Shown one piece after another: positions 35,571-46,290 of a stretch of DNA of 64,000 bases. The notes under the pieces were generated by a model. That model was not told the origin of the DNA and made no database searches. It saw nothing but the letters and a program-made list of their open reading frames with translations. The DNA is from Polytrichum commune (Eukaryota > Streptophyta > Polytrichopsida > Polytrichales > Polytrichaceae). The DNA lies in assembly GCA_950295325.1 (NCBI GenBank), contig OX485803.1:4464001-4528000 (forward strand), in the 5' to 3' direction. How positions within the stretch are numbered: the stretch's first letter is position 1; each line of letters starts with the position of its first letter. A program made the position numbers and the translations under genes.

Positions 35571-36242
35571 AAGGTCATCAAATTGCTTAATCAGCTGCCA
35601 TTTCTGCCATTTCCGCCGTTTCTCTATCTCCTGTTGAATCCTTCACCATCTCTGCTCAGCCATAGCCCTTCCTTTTTTCTCACACTTTAGGGTTTCCAAA
35701 CTACCATTCTAAGAAACTCGACAACTTCTGCACTCGAATCCTGCAATACACACACCAAAGCAAATTTAGGGTTGGTTACATTCAGACTCCGGAAAACAAT
35801 GAGGGGTTTGTCTCTTCAAATGTTAGTTTCGTGCACTTGAAATATCAATGAAGAGAGGTCTAAGTTATCCTATAAAAATCAGGTCACATGTTCACACGGG
35901 ATTACAATTGCCACGGTCATAGGACCTGAGACCCTGGTAGTTCTTGGGAGGACCTCAACTATATCATATATAGTTGAGGTATGGATTTGTTGTTCCCTTG
36001 ACTCGTCTTTTGCATCGACCCGTGTAGAATAGGGAATCGTGAAATTGTGTCTTAGGAGTAACAAACATTGGGTGATTCCTGTTCATTTTCCAAAAATTAT
36101 CACAGGTGACACATATTGGCAGATATTAACTTGGAATGGAGAAAGGATAACTTAATGGAGAAAGGAAAACTTGTCACAGTGGATGTATTGAGGAGGGAGT
36201 CACTTATGACAATTAGAGAAGGGTCTGTTGATCGAATTCACA
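35571..36242 (+). promoter_or_regulatory. Candidate promoter/leader region of the phosphofructokinase gene
   Basis: A C/T-rich stretch (35,590-35,780) with CTTTAGGGTTTCC, a telo-box-like motif common in plant leaders, lies about 1.4 kb upstream of the start codon and may be a non-coding first exon. A perfect palindrome, ACCTCAACTATAT-CAT-ATATAGTTGAGGT, sits at 35,952-35,980. No TATA box can be assigned with confidence. Confidence 0.3.
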
Positions 36243-37087
36243 GATATGGAAGCCCAGCGAGGTAGCGAGGTGAAGAATCCTCTTCTATACATGCAGAAAG
36301 ACTAAAGATCAGTAACATGTCGAGGGATCAATATGAGGCTCAAAAACACAAAAACAGGATGTTAAGTGTGTCATGCGAGGCACATCACAAAGTTAAGTGC
36401 TAATTAGGTCATATTCTACAAGAATATACATGAAGATGTTCGTGTTAAGCCAAAGAACATTCAAGTGTGTTGGGTAGACATCGTTGCCCTATTCTCACAT
36501 AGTCCGTCATTTCCTTAAACGTCTGGGAATGAATGTAGTACAATATACCCAAACCATTCAACCGTAGGGTTTTCGTCTGTGTGAATTAGCAGGAGGGGTA
36601 AGAAATCAGCTCAGCTGCAGGTGGTTTAGAGACACGATCATTTCTGACCTAAATAGTGGAAAACTCGGATATGAAATCCGAGTGAAGAAGATCCTCTTCT
36701 ATACGTGCGCAAAGAAGGGCTAAAGAACTCGGTAATACGTCGAGGGATCGAAGTCAGGCTCAAAAATACATAAACCGGATTTGAATTGTGCCATGTGAGG
36801 CAGTCACAAAGATAAGTGTTAATTAGGTCATATTCTACAAGAACATACAAGAAGACTCTTGTATAAGCCAAATTACATCCACATGTGTCCGGTACACATC
36901 GTTGCCCTATTCTCACATAGTCCGTCATCTTCATCACTTACATGTTTGGGTATGAATGCAACACAATATACTCAAACCATTCTATCATAGGCTTTTCGTC
37001 TTTATGAACTAGCACGAGGGGTAAGAAATCAGCTCAGCTGCAGGCGCAGAAGCACAATCATATCTGACCTGAATATTGCAAAATCAC
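36243..37087 (+). repeat. Head-to-tail duplication (about 420 bp) directly upstream of the PFK start codon
   Basis: Copy 1 (36,243-36,667) and copy 2 (36,668-37,087) are collinear: 'gatatg.aa.cc', 'tcctcttctatac', 'tcgagggatc', 'aattaggtcatattctacaagaa', 'tcgttgccctattctcacatagtccgtcat', 'agaaatcagctcagctgcagg', 'tctgacct.aata'. Divergence is moderate, so the duplication is not recent. Copy 2 ends one base before the ATG at 37,089, so the unit contains the immediate 5' leader and probably promoter or splice signals of PFK. Confidence 0.9.
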
Positions 37088-37088
37088 A

Positions 37089-40000
37089 ATGCCACCGATG
37101 TTGCCTCTACCGATTGTCAATTCCTCGACGTTCGCTCAGGCTGCCAAATCTTCATCACCCCATATGTTTTGGCATAATTCTCCCATAATGTGTCCAAAGT
37201 CGGCACCAATTCCTGTGCATTTCTTTCCAAAGCCAGCAATGACTATGTTGCAAAAGCAGAGAGAAAACAGGGGCTCTTCGAATCATGAAATGGATCATCT
37301 TGTGTGTTTTAAGTCCACAAGGACAGAGAAGGTGATCAACAGAGGCAGGGCAATGAGCAGTGACCATGGCATGTGTGAGAAGAGAAACCTGAGCTCCAAG
37401 GAAGACTACCCAGATATCGATGATCAACAATTTGGGGAGAGGTTCAAGTTGCCTCATATTACTGATGTTCTGGAGATTCCACCGCGGCCATCCACATTCT
37501 GTATCCAGAGCAGGTGCATTTTTTTCAATCCCTTTAGTATCCTCAGTTTACGTATGTTGATGAGTGTGATATACTTGCTTGGGATCAAAGATCATGTCCT
37601 TCTCAAGGTACCCAGGATCTTCAATAATTAATATAAATTGATAGATACATGACAAAAAATAATACCTCAGTTTGAGAATTCCATCACAGTTTTTGAGCTC
37701 TGAGCAATCTTTAAACAACAGTCAGTCAGTCACTAGAGCCTCAAAATCGGTTTTCTCAATAGCCATAGGCTTGAAAAGCTCTTAGGGCCAATGCATGAGC
37801 ATGCTCGTCTCACGCATAAAATCCATATGTATCATAAGTCTTCATTGCCCACCAAATATATTGGGAGAGAGACGAGTCTCTCATGCACTTCGACTCTCAA
37901 TTCTTGAGTGTGGGAAGGGATTCAGAGGGCTGCCTCTCTCTCAAAAATCGGTGGGCGATAAGGATTTGTGGGTGGAATGAGCATGCGGTCTTGTGCCCCT
38001 CCCCCCCCAAATAGAAAACTTAGGATTGAGAGAATCGTGTTCTAGTGATAATAGGAGCTGCTCTAAACTCGATTATACTAAATAACTTACTGTGAGCTTC
38101 TCATGTCTAGAAGACCAATTAATTTGGCAGAAGCTCTGCAGTACCGCATTGTTATTGATATTGAGTTAACCCTATAAAAGAGCAACTACGACAATTATCG
38201 CGTGTCATACGAGGCAATAATTAGACTCGATCGAGCCATTCCATTAGAAGATTTGTGATGGTTGTTCAGGAGATATTTATAAAGTTGTCTGCAGTTGTCC
38301 ACTGCCAGAGAAAGGGGCAAGTGCTGGGCAATTGGATACTCTGAATAAGATATATGTGCACGACGATGACCAAGTTCTTCTCAAGGTACTGAGTATCTTC
38401 AACATTTAAAAAATGGTAGATACATGACATAGTTTGACAATTCCATCGAAGTCTTTGAACTCTGAACATTCTTTAATTCTCACAGGACACTTTACAATCA
38501 CTACGATTACCACTGTTTGAAACAACAGTTAGCCAGTCAGCCAGTCAGTCAGAACTGAGCTTGATACACATTGAATCCTCATAAACCGTCCCTCGTAGTT
38601 TGCCTTTAGTGATGTGGAAAGGACTTTGCAAGTTCTGCTGAAGGTTGAGTTTAATACAATATATTCGTTGTTGATAATTTCTCAATGGCCACCTTGCACT
38701 GAATTCTCAGGTCATAAAGTACACAAAACCTGCATCACCGGGAGCTGGACCTCTTGACAATTCTTGTAAATTTGTGCAACAATGGTAACACTCAGAAATA
38801 CTTCTAATTTCACACATTGTGACTCATGATAAAACTGTCTTTAGCAATCCATTTAAGTTCTTCCCCACATGATCTTTTTGTGGGTGATGTCTGGAATGTT
38901 TTTGTGATTGTATGTGTAGGGTCCCAAGGGCAGGACCTAGATCAAAAATCTACTTTGATCCTCAGGAGGTCAGAGCAGCAATTGTAACCTGTGGAGGACT
39001 TTGCCCTGGTCTCAATGACGTAATTCGACAGGTCCAAACTCAGTCTGTCAATGCTTGCAATGAGTTTCTTAGTCTCTACAAAAATCACAGAGAATTGTAA
39101 ATATATTATCTGCAATCCAAACTTCAGCAGAGAACATTGTGTGGCACTGGATTGAAAGTCGAACAGCTATTATTCTACTAAGTAAATTGAGCATGGTGCA
39201 TGTACTTTGGGGCTAGAGAAGGTTATTCCTTTGTAGTGATAGGCCAAGCAAACTTGCTGACATAATTATTCCTGACTGGATATGAGGAGGCATATTATCA
39301 TCCGTATATGATAACCTGCCATGGCCTAACCACTACATCCGGTAATGCACATATGTTGTCCTGCCATTGGCTGTAGCAGTCACCTAGTATCTATGTTAGC
39401 GCTATCGTATCTTGGTAAGTTGGACACATATGGCAACCCATGGTAGGGCTCCTTGTATCCATTACCCAATTCGTAATGTTCATTTTATTGCCTAATTACT
39501 TATGAGGTACTAAAGTAGTTGAAAGGAGGAATGTTGTCATTGTCTAGATTGTCATGACTCTGGAAGTCTATGGAGTCAAGCATATCCGAGGCGTTACATA
39601 CGGCTATCGAGGATTTTTTGAGAAAACTTTGCAAGAAATTCCTGTATGTCACCTCCATCTTTTCTTCCATCCTCCAAAAGACATAATAATGACCAAAGGA
39701 TTTGATTCTCTTGACAACAATTTTTTTTTTTGTGGATTTTGACAAACTCACACATCAAAATGAATTTTAACTAAAGTCACATACCCTATTGACTAATCTC
39801 AAGCACATGTGAATTTTTGGACCTACTGATGTTTGGTGGGTCAGTTGACAAGGCATCTGGTGCAAAACATCCATTTAGCGGGTGGTAGTTTATTGGGCAT
39901 CTCAAGAGGAGGTGCAGAGACCTCTCAAATTGTTGACAACTTGGAGGTTAGTTGACAATCATCCCTTGAATCTTAAGTTGTAATGCTCCTTGGGAAGTTC

Positions 40001-43000
40001 ATTCCCTTGTAGATATATGAACCACATGAGATAAAAAAGGTACTTTCCAAGGAGATTTCATGAAAGTCTTGAAATATGCATAGTATATTCTCAAAATGAA
40101 ACTCCTATTTTAAAACTATGGAACATTGAAGAAGACCCCACCTTTAATTGCACCTCAAATTCAAGTGACCGATAGTGACCCCCCGGGAATATGTGCTTGA
40201 GCTTAAGCAGCTCCCAAGGATAGGCAAGCTTATCCAAACAAATCTATGATCTTTGGTTTGCAGGAAAAGCACATCAATATGCTCTTTGTGTTGGGAGGCA
40301 ATGGAACACATGCAGGTGCAAATGCCATCCACAATGAGGTAATTAGTCAATGCAGTTAGCAGTGTGGAAGGTGCAGGAACAAAAATAAAGTCTAAGCTTA
40401 CATAGAGGAGAAAGGTCTTGCATCAACTATCAATTTAACACAGTGAAGTAATTGGATCCAGTGCCGGAAGCGCAAGTTGAAGGTATCAGTTGTTGGGGTG
40501 CCCAAGACAATAGATAATGACATATTGCTGATGGATAGGACATTTGGATTTGATACTGCAGTTGAAGAGGCACAGAATGCCATCAATGCTGCACATATTG
40601 AGGTACCAAATTTCCTCAGGCATCAATTGATGTCGCATTATTAAGTATATCTGCACACTGAATGATCAGAAGAAAGAATGAAACACTAAAGATGACTTTA
40701 ATGTTGCCATTGGTGTGACTTGTCCTGTTGTTTCATCTTCAAGACGGTCTATGTCTATTTGTAATCCAAAACTGAGCATCCCAAGAATTAGAGGGTCCCC
40801 GAAGACTACTGCCTTCTTTCAAATCATGAATAACCTGTACGGACATGGACAAGCCGGCCTGCACCTATCTCCCCCAAAGACAAGCTCCTAGGATGTCACA
40901 TGGTTGGTTGAAATATCCCCACTACAATTGGGTGAACCATTGGTGGTAGGGTGCACTAGAATTCAAGTGCTAGGAAGGCCACCCATGTGAGGAGTATTCC
41001 AGCCTTAGGCGACTCAACCTCGTAATTCCTATGTCATTCGGGTCAAGGTGTTGGGTTTCAGTCATCTAGAAAATTCACTCATAGTCCATTACATTCTTTT
41101 GATGTGCAAATCATCATATGTGTTTGAGTCATGATAATAATATTGCTCTGCAGGCAAATAGTGCCTACAATGGGATTGGAATTGTGAAGTTGATGGGCCG
41201 CCAAAGCGGGTTCATTGCCATGCATGCATCTCTTGCAAGCGGTCAGGTGGATGTCTGCTTGATACCAGAGGTATCATCCTCACAACACATATTATAACTT
41301 TTCCATGAACATTGTGGCAATTTACACTTCCAACCCCACACTATACATTTGAGCGGAGACTATCCTCGAATTTCCCATTCTTTACAGGGTCCCCTTTACA
41401 CTCAAGCTTGAGTTGAGAGTAGCTCTCAACTTGTAATTTTTGGAAGTTTGATATTCGGAGTTGACAAGCTTTCATCCAAAGCTCAAACTATTGAGAGCTC
41501 AACCAATCTTCAAGCTCTCAATAGTGTGAGCACGTGTAATGTGGCCATGTTTAAAGTGAGATATCAAGGGGGCAATGACACTGCAAAGGAACATTCATGA
41601 CAAGCCAAAAAATGTTTGAAAGACCAATGGCATGGGTCCAAAGAAAATGAGAGTTCAAATTCATGTAGGTAACTTAGGACTTTGACCAAGAGCTTGTCCA
41701 GAATGACTAAGAGCTTGTTATAGTTGTTCCATATGGGATGCATGAAGGTGTCATCTAAGCGTTGCAAGTCCAATAGTAAGTTGAAGCTCTCAAGTTGAAA
41801 GCTCAAGTGTAAAGTGGACTTGAGTGAACAAAGCATATGTAGGAATTTCTTAGTATCCACCAACAAGAAGGTTCTCGATCTTTGAGCTCTCAACATCTCT
41901 AGTATAGAAAGGGGGGCCTAAGACTCTCATATTTTGTGATGCCAATTTAATAGGCAAGAAATAAAATGAGGTTCGCATTTGTGGATGTAGGTTCCGTTTC
42001 GTCTAGATGGGCCTACTGGGGTGTTGCACCATATCCAATTTCTAGTGGAAACCCAAGGCCGAGCTGTTCTTTGTGTTGCTGAAGGCGCTGGTCAGGTCAG
42101 CGGTCTACTTATATACTTCCTTGGGACTATGATAGAGGGCTCTTGGCAACAATAAATCAACAATACCTTATCTACCTTCAATGGAAATTTCACTTTCTTA
42201 CATTGTACATGTATTTAAGCAGGAGTTGTTGATAAAGGAGGAGGGTTCGGATGCATCTGGCAACCCTATACTTGCGGACATTGGTGTCCATTTGACCAAA
42301 GAGGTATAATAATAGTAGGTCACTTAGATGATGTCATTAATTGAGCATTTACAGACAAGAGTCAAATCAATTATATTTTGAAGGAGGTGGTGGTTACCAT
42401 TTCAACATACCTACTCCCATATGCCCAACTTCTCAAAATTTAACCCTAGTGTAGGAGATACCCTATTTGTCATGCTAAAACAAACTTATATGATTCTCTT
42501 ACTACATGCACAAAAGCTTACTATAATGTTTTCACCAAAAAACATCATAGTGCAACTTGAGAAACTTCCAAATCCGATGAAATGTTGATTTTTATTATTT
42601 ATTTATTTTGGGGGGGGGGGATTCACTCCCTTTAGAGGCATGAACCACTTGAGATGAAGGATTATTTTGGGGGGGGGGGGTGTATGAAGTAATGCACATT
42701 TGTATGGGATATTTGTATTTATATGAATGCTATTGGAATATATTAACTATATCCTCAAAATCAAATCTCCCATACCCTACAATTTTAAGACTTTTATAAA
42801 TTATCCATTTAAACATTGAATGAGATCCTATATTTTATCATACCGCAATTTCTAGTGGAGGGCTTGGTCCCCCCCCCCCCCCCCCCAACCTTGAGTTTCT
42901 CCAACAAGTACTTAATTGATTGGATTGGTTCCAAGTCTCAGTGCAGTCTATAATTTATATGAATTCAGGTAAGGAGGCACTTCAAAGAAATAGGAATGCC

Positions 43001-44391
43001 TGCTGATGTGAAGTACATTGATCCAACCTACATGATCCGTGCATGCCGGGCTAATGCATCAGACAGCATCCTTTGTGCAGTTCTTGGACAAAATGCAGTA
43101 AGCAACTTTGATAACCTTCAATAATCGTTATAAGTGATCATAATACGCCAATTACATTTTGTCAAACTGTCCTACCAATTGACACATATCTTCATGACAA
43201 TGCCAGTTCTTGCTTTCTTGCTCAAATGGAATTGCAACAAGCTCTCTTTGTCAAAATCAAAAAGCAATTATGGATTTGATCCATTTAGTATCACAACATC
43301 TATAAGATTTTGTTGAAATGTGAATATAATAGAATTATCCCCAAAGTCTCTCAAAGAGGGATCTTTGAAGGACTTCTCTAGTTAGAGCTCATTAGAGCGT
43401 CGTGTGGTGGAGCCTATGTTTGAAACATGGGTGGGACTCATTGGACTTCCTCTTTCAATAGAAAAATCTTGGAGAGCGTAAGGTCTAAAATAGGGTGTGA
43501 TCCATGGGGCCCGCCACCTTAAATTCTAGATCGGCCTATGAAAATATAGCTTGGTCCACTGATCCTAGTATCACAAGTTTAAAGCTAGTTTCTTATAACT
43601 TGGCCCAACTCTTTAAGCATGTTACACCCTAAACTCCGTAATATCAACCCCCATAATGTCACCCACTTTCTAATATCCCGAAACCCTAGGGAACGGATGT
43701 TCGTAGTTCAAATTCCACTCCTTATTGTCACATTTCTCTCCCTTTTATCACGAAATTTGTCATTAATGCAAACCACCAAAGAAGTCAACCCACACCCTCA
43801 CATTGCGACATGTGTCAATATGTGGAGTGTCACCTTCTTATTCTTATTCTTATTCTTATTCTTCTTCTTATGCCACTTGTTGAATGTTGGTGCATGCATA
43901 TGCCACATCGCCCGGGAAGGCCAACTGGAGTGGACCACACCACACCATTAAAATGTTGCACTTTGTGTGATTCCATAGTGTCACATGCTACACTAATTCC
44001 ATAGTATCACGCATCCATGTTAACACTACAAAACTCCATAATATCACGTGCACTTTGGTCGCCGTAGGTGTGATACTACGGAGTTTAGAGTGTAATCTGA
44101 ACCCGAATAAAACTTGGGTCACTGCATACATAAGCTCTCAAACTCACCTGCACTTTGACATGAAGACTTTTATAGATGACTCTACTGTCAAAGTTATTTG
44201 GTTTGACAGTTTGATTTGCACAGGTTCACGGAGCGTTTGCAGGCTATAGTGGCATCACAGTTGGCTTGTGCAACAACCATTATGCATTGCTTCCGATTCT
44301 CGAAGTCATACAATATGCCCGGAATGTCGACCCAAACAGCCGAATGTGGCATCGCTGTCTTACCTCCACAGGCCAACCGAATTTTCTCTAG
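37089..44391 (+). CDS. PFK: ATP-dependent 6-phosphofructokinase, probably plastidic; 13 exons, 571 aa
   Basis: Phosphorylates fructose 6-phosphate to fructose 1,6-bisphosphate in glycolysis. Exons: 37089-37513, 38295-38385, 38711-38784, 38920-39031, 39548-39643, 39845-39946, 40264-40338, 40462-40602, 41154-41270, 41991-42095, 42223-42303, 42969-43097, 44224-44391; all introns GT..AG and phases agree. The start is the first ATG after an in-frame TGA. The first ~60 residues are S/P-rich and poor in acidic residues, like a transit peptide. Motifs: VPRAGPR (198-204), [14 protein letters not shown] (220-233), [26 protein letters not shown] (311-325), [11 protein letters not shown] (336-346, catalytic Asp region), [11 protein letters not shown] (384-394), [17 protein letters not shown] and C-terminal [16 protein letters not shown]. 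Gly after GGN marks the ATP rather than pyrophosphate type. Oddity: Asn313 stands where most phosphofructokinases have Asp (GGDGT). The closest Arabidopsis relatives should be the plastid PFK4/PFK5 group; the length is slightly above theirs. Confidence 0.95.
37550..37735 (+). pseudogene. Decayed second copy of PFK exon 2 and its 3' intron flank
   Basis: This segment of intron 1 aligns with 38,335-38,545. 'ATCATGTCCTTCTCAAGGTACCCAGGATCTTCAA' type sequence parallels the true exon 2 end and donor (GTTCTTCTCAAG then GTACTGAGTATCTTCAA), followed in both by 'tagatacatgaca', 'ttgagaattccatc', 'ctctga.ca.tctttaa' and a (CAGT)n tract. The copy lacks the exon's start and is out of frame, so it should be skipped in splicing. 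Confidence 0.8.
41386..41832. mobile_element. Foldback-type inverted repeat in PFK intron 9
   Basis: The left arm CCCCTTTACACTCAAGCTTGAG... and right arm ...AAGCTCAAGTGTAAAGTGG are inverted relative to each other about 400 bp apart, with several GAGCTCTCAA-like repeats between. Probably a non-autonomous DNA element; no clear target duplication. Confidence 0.5.
42610..42886. repeat. Three long G or C homopolymers in PFK intron 11
   Basis: 11 G at 42,610-42,620, 12 G at 42,669-42,680 and 18 C at 42,869-42,886. The first two share the context 'attattttgggg'. The facing G and C runs could pair as a hairpin or form G-quadruplex-like structures. Confidence 0.85.
43625..44092 (+). mobile_element. 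TA-flanked MITE family M2, copy 2 (468 bp), in PFK intron 12
   Basis: The termini CACCCTAAACTCCGTAATATCA and TGATACTACGGAGTTTAGAGTG are inverted and bordered by TA (43,623-43,624; 44,093-44,094). It matches 16,817-17,307 nearly end to end; the main difference is a (TTATTC)n stretch near 43,845 and a shorter middle. It lies in an intron of an intact gene, in the same orientation as copy 1, and ends 131 bp before exon 13. Confidence 0.9.
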
Positions 44392-44907
44392 AGTATCAAA
44401 CTTGGATGGGCGTCTAGTACTGCACATTAATTCTAGTTGGCCAGAAATACAAGAATGCCTCCATTCTCCCCATGTATGGAAAGTCAGCAATAAGCAGACG
44501 CTCAACACTTGGGATGTTTTGTGGACAAAGAGTGCACATGTAACTTACTCAATGTCAGAAACTCCAACGAACGTCGTAGATACGTTGCTATTCACTGTGA
44601 CTTTGGATCAAAACTTTCTTAATGCAAAAGATTGATCCTGTGGCCACACAGCCACAGTATTTGCAAACATTATTGGTACCTGAGATGCCTAGTATTTGTG
44701 TTGATGATTCCCTATGCTTCCTTTCATGTTCACTGGGTTCCACTCACATAGATAGACAGATAGATATACATCGATGAGCAATCTGTATGATTAGCCATGA
44801 TTTTTCGATCACAAATTGACGACAGAAGTAAATTAATGGTTCATGTAGCCCACAATGCATGTAACACACTCCATGATTAGCCATGGAGAGAGAACAAGAG
44901 AGAGGTT

Positions 44908-45147
44908 TTTTTTTTTTTTTGAGACAGAAGGCCAAACCGCCAGCGCCAAAATGAATACCACAAAAGAAAAAACACGCGCCCTCACAGAGGGGAGGCGGGC
45001 CCCTCGGACGCGTGAACACCGCCACGTAAAAAGAGAAAAGAACCGACCCCAACCAAGGACAACCCCCTACCCACCAAAACCCCTGGGACCCAAACAAAGG
45101 GTCGCCTCCCTACCTACGCTGTCTCTTCCAATTCCAGTCCATGTGTA
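44908..45147 (-). mobile_element. 5'-truncated LINE or SINE insertion (240 bp) with 15-bp target duplication
   Basis: Flanked by the perfect direct repeat AACAAGAGAGAGGTT at 44,893-44,907 and 45,148-45,162. Read on the minus strand it is G+C-rich and ends TTTTGGCGCTGGCGGTTTGG then CCTTCTGTCTC and a poly(A) tail (the T run at 44,908-44,920). The last ~40 bases match the 30.2-kb insertion, so both are 3' ends of one active non-LTR retroelement family. It is too short to contain reverse transcriptase. Confidence 0.9.
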
Positions 45148-45162
45148 AACAAGAGAGAGGTT

Positions 45163-46087
45163 GGAGAAGGGGAAAATCTGCAAGTCCCCCTAGCCTCTTT
45201 TCCAACCATACTGATAGGAACTGAACCTAACTTCTAAGCAAGATCAATGTTGGTTGTTAATCAACAAATGGGGATTAATATGTCCTCAATATTTGGAACA
45301 CCTACTATTTGCAAATTCCTTTGAATAATTGGTAGAGGTGAAAACCCATGCGACACAACAGTATGGATAGGGAATTATCACATATTGACCCAGAAACAAT
45401 ATTAAAAACAGCCTTGATTTATCTAACTTTAAAAATACACCACATGTAAGTATCCTCATATGGCACCATTTTCCTTCCTTAAATAGACAAGTGTCCCATG
45501 TTACATCAGATGACATCACTACAACATTCTTAGTATTTTCATATTTCCCAATTGACAAAAATTCAAAACCTCGCAATAAAAATGCCCCAACTTGCACTAT
45601 TTGAACTTCTTAATGGTGACCTTTGCCCGCCAAATTGCTTAGTATGGGTCCAAGGTATGGTCCTCTCTAGTCTCATCAAGTCCATGCAAATTTACACTAA
45701 GTATCGTCCTCACTGATATACCCCGAACCGGACATCTTGTCCATGCCGGTTTGCCCTAGTGTCCACGCCGGTTCAATTCAGGCCAACCTTGGGCTGAATT
45801 TTATTCATTATTTATTTCTCTAATTTTAGGTTTTTAGGCCAATTTGATCCGTCTTGGGGATGGATGAGATTGCATATATTCATGAGAATCTTTCATGTCT
45901 AATCTTTGACACAACTTTCAAGACAATTCACACTTCAAGATTTGCGGTCCGCCGCCGATTCGGTAGGTTCCTAATTATTAGTATACTTATAATCTATAAT
46001 AAGTATTACATAAATATTTTCTATAATCCATTTTGGAGTCACCCTTTATATATATATATTCATTCAATTACTATAATGAGTTGAGTA
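45163..46087. other. Intergenic, nothing recognised
   Basis: Only short overlapping frames. Two 'catgccggtt/cacgccggtt' phrases near 45,750 are the only local repeats I see. Confidence 0.35.
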
Positions 46088-46290
46088 TGAGTATTTGATA
46101 GTATTGTGTTTCCAATAGCATTAGTGTCTATATACCATACGGGAACCTTCATACCTAAACAAAATAGCCCTAGTATCAATATGATTTACAGTGGTATTGA
46201 CTTGGAAAATAATAACTTGGATACACAAAGACTCTCTCACCTTGATGTTGAGTATGAATACCCATGAATATATGGGTTCACCTATAAACC
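46088..46290 (+). repeat. Dispersed repeat family R2, copy 3
   Basis: Shares 'gtctatataccata.g.gaaccttcatacct', 'ggtattgac', 'aataataacttgg', 'aagactctctcaccttga' and 'gagtatgaatac' with the blocks at 10.7-11.2 kb. Confidence 0.55.

Noticed and set aside
43619-44004. 110-codon frame as an extra PFK exon or separate gene
   Set aside because: It lies wholly inside the M2 MITE in intron 12; the same sequence at 16.9 kb gives a similar frame because it is the same element.
44855-45148. 97-codon basic open frame
   Set aside because: Product of the G+C-rich retroinsertion body read on the wrong strand.
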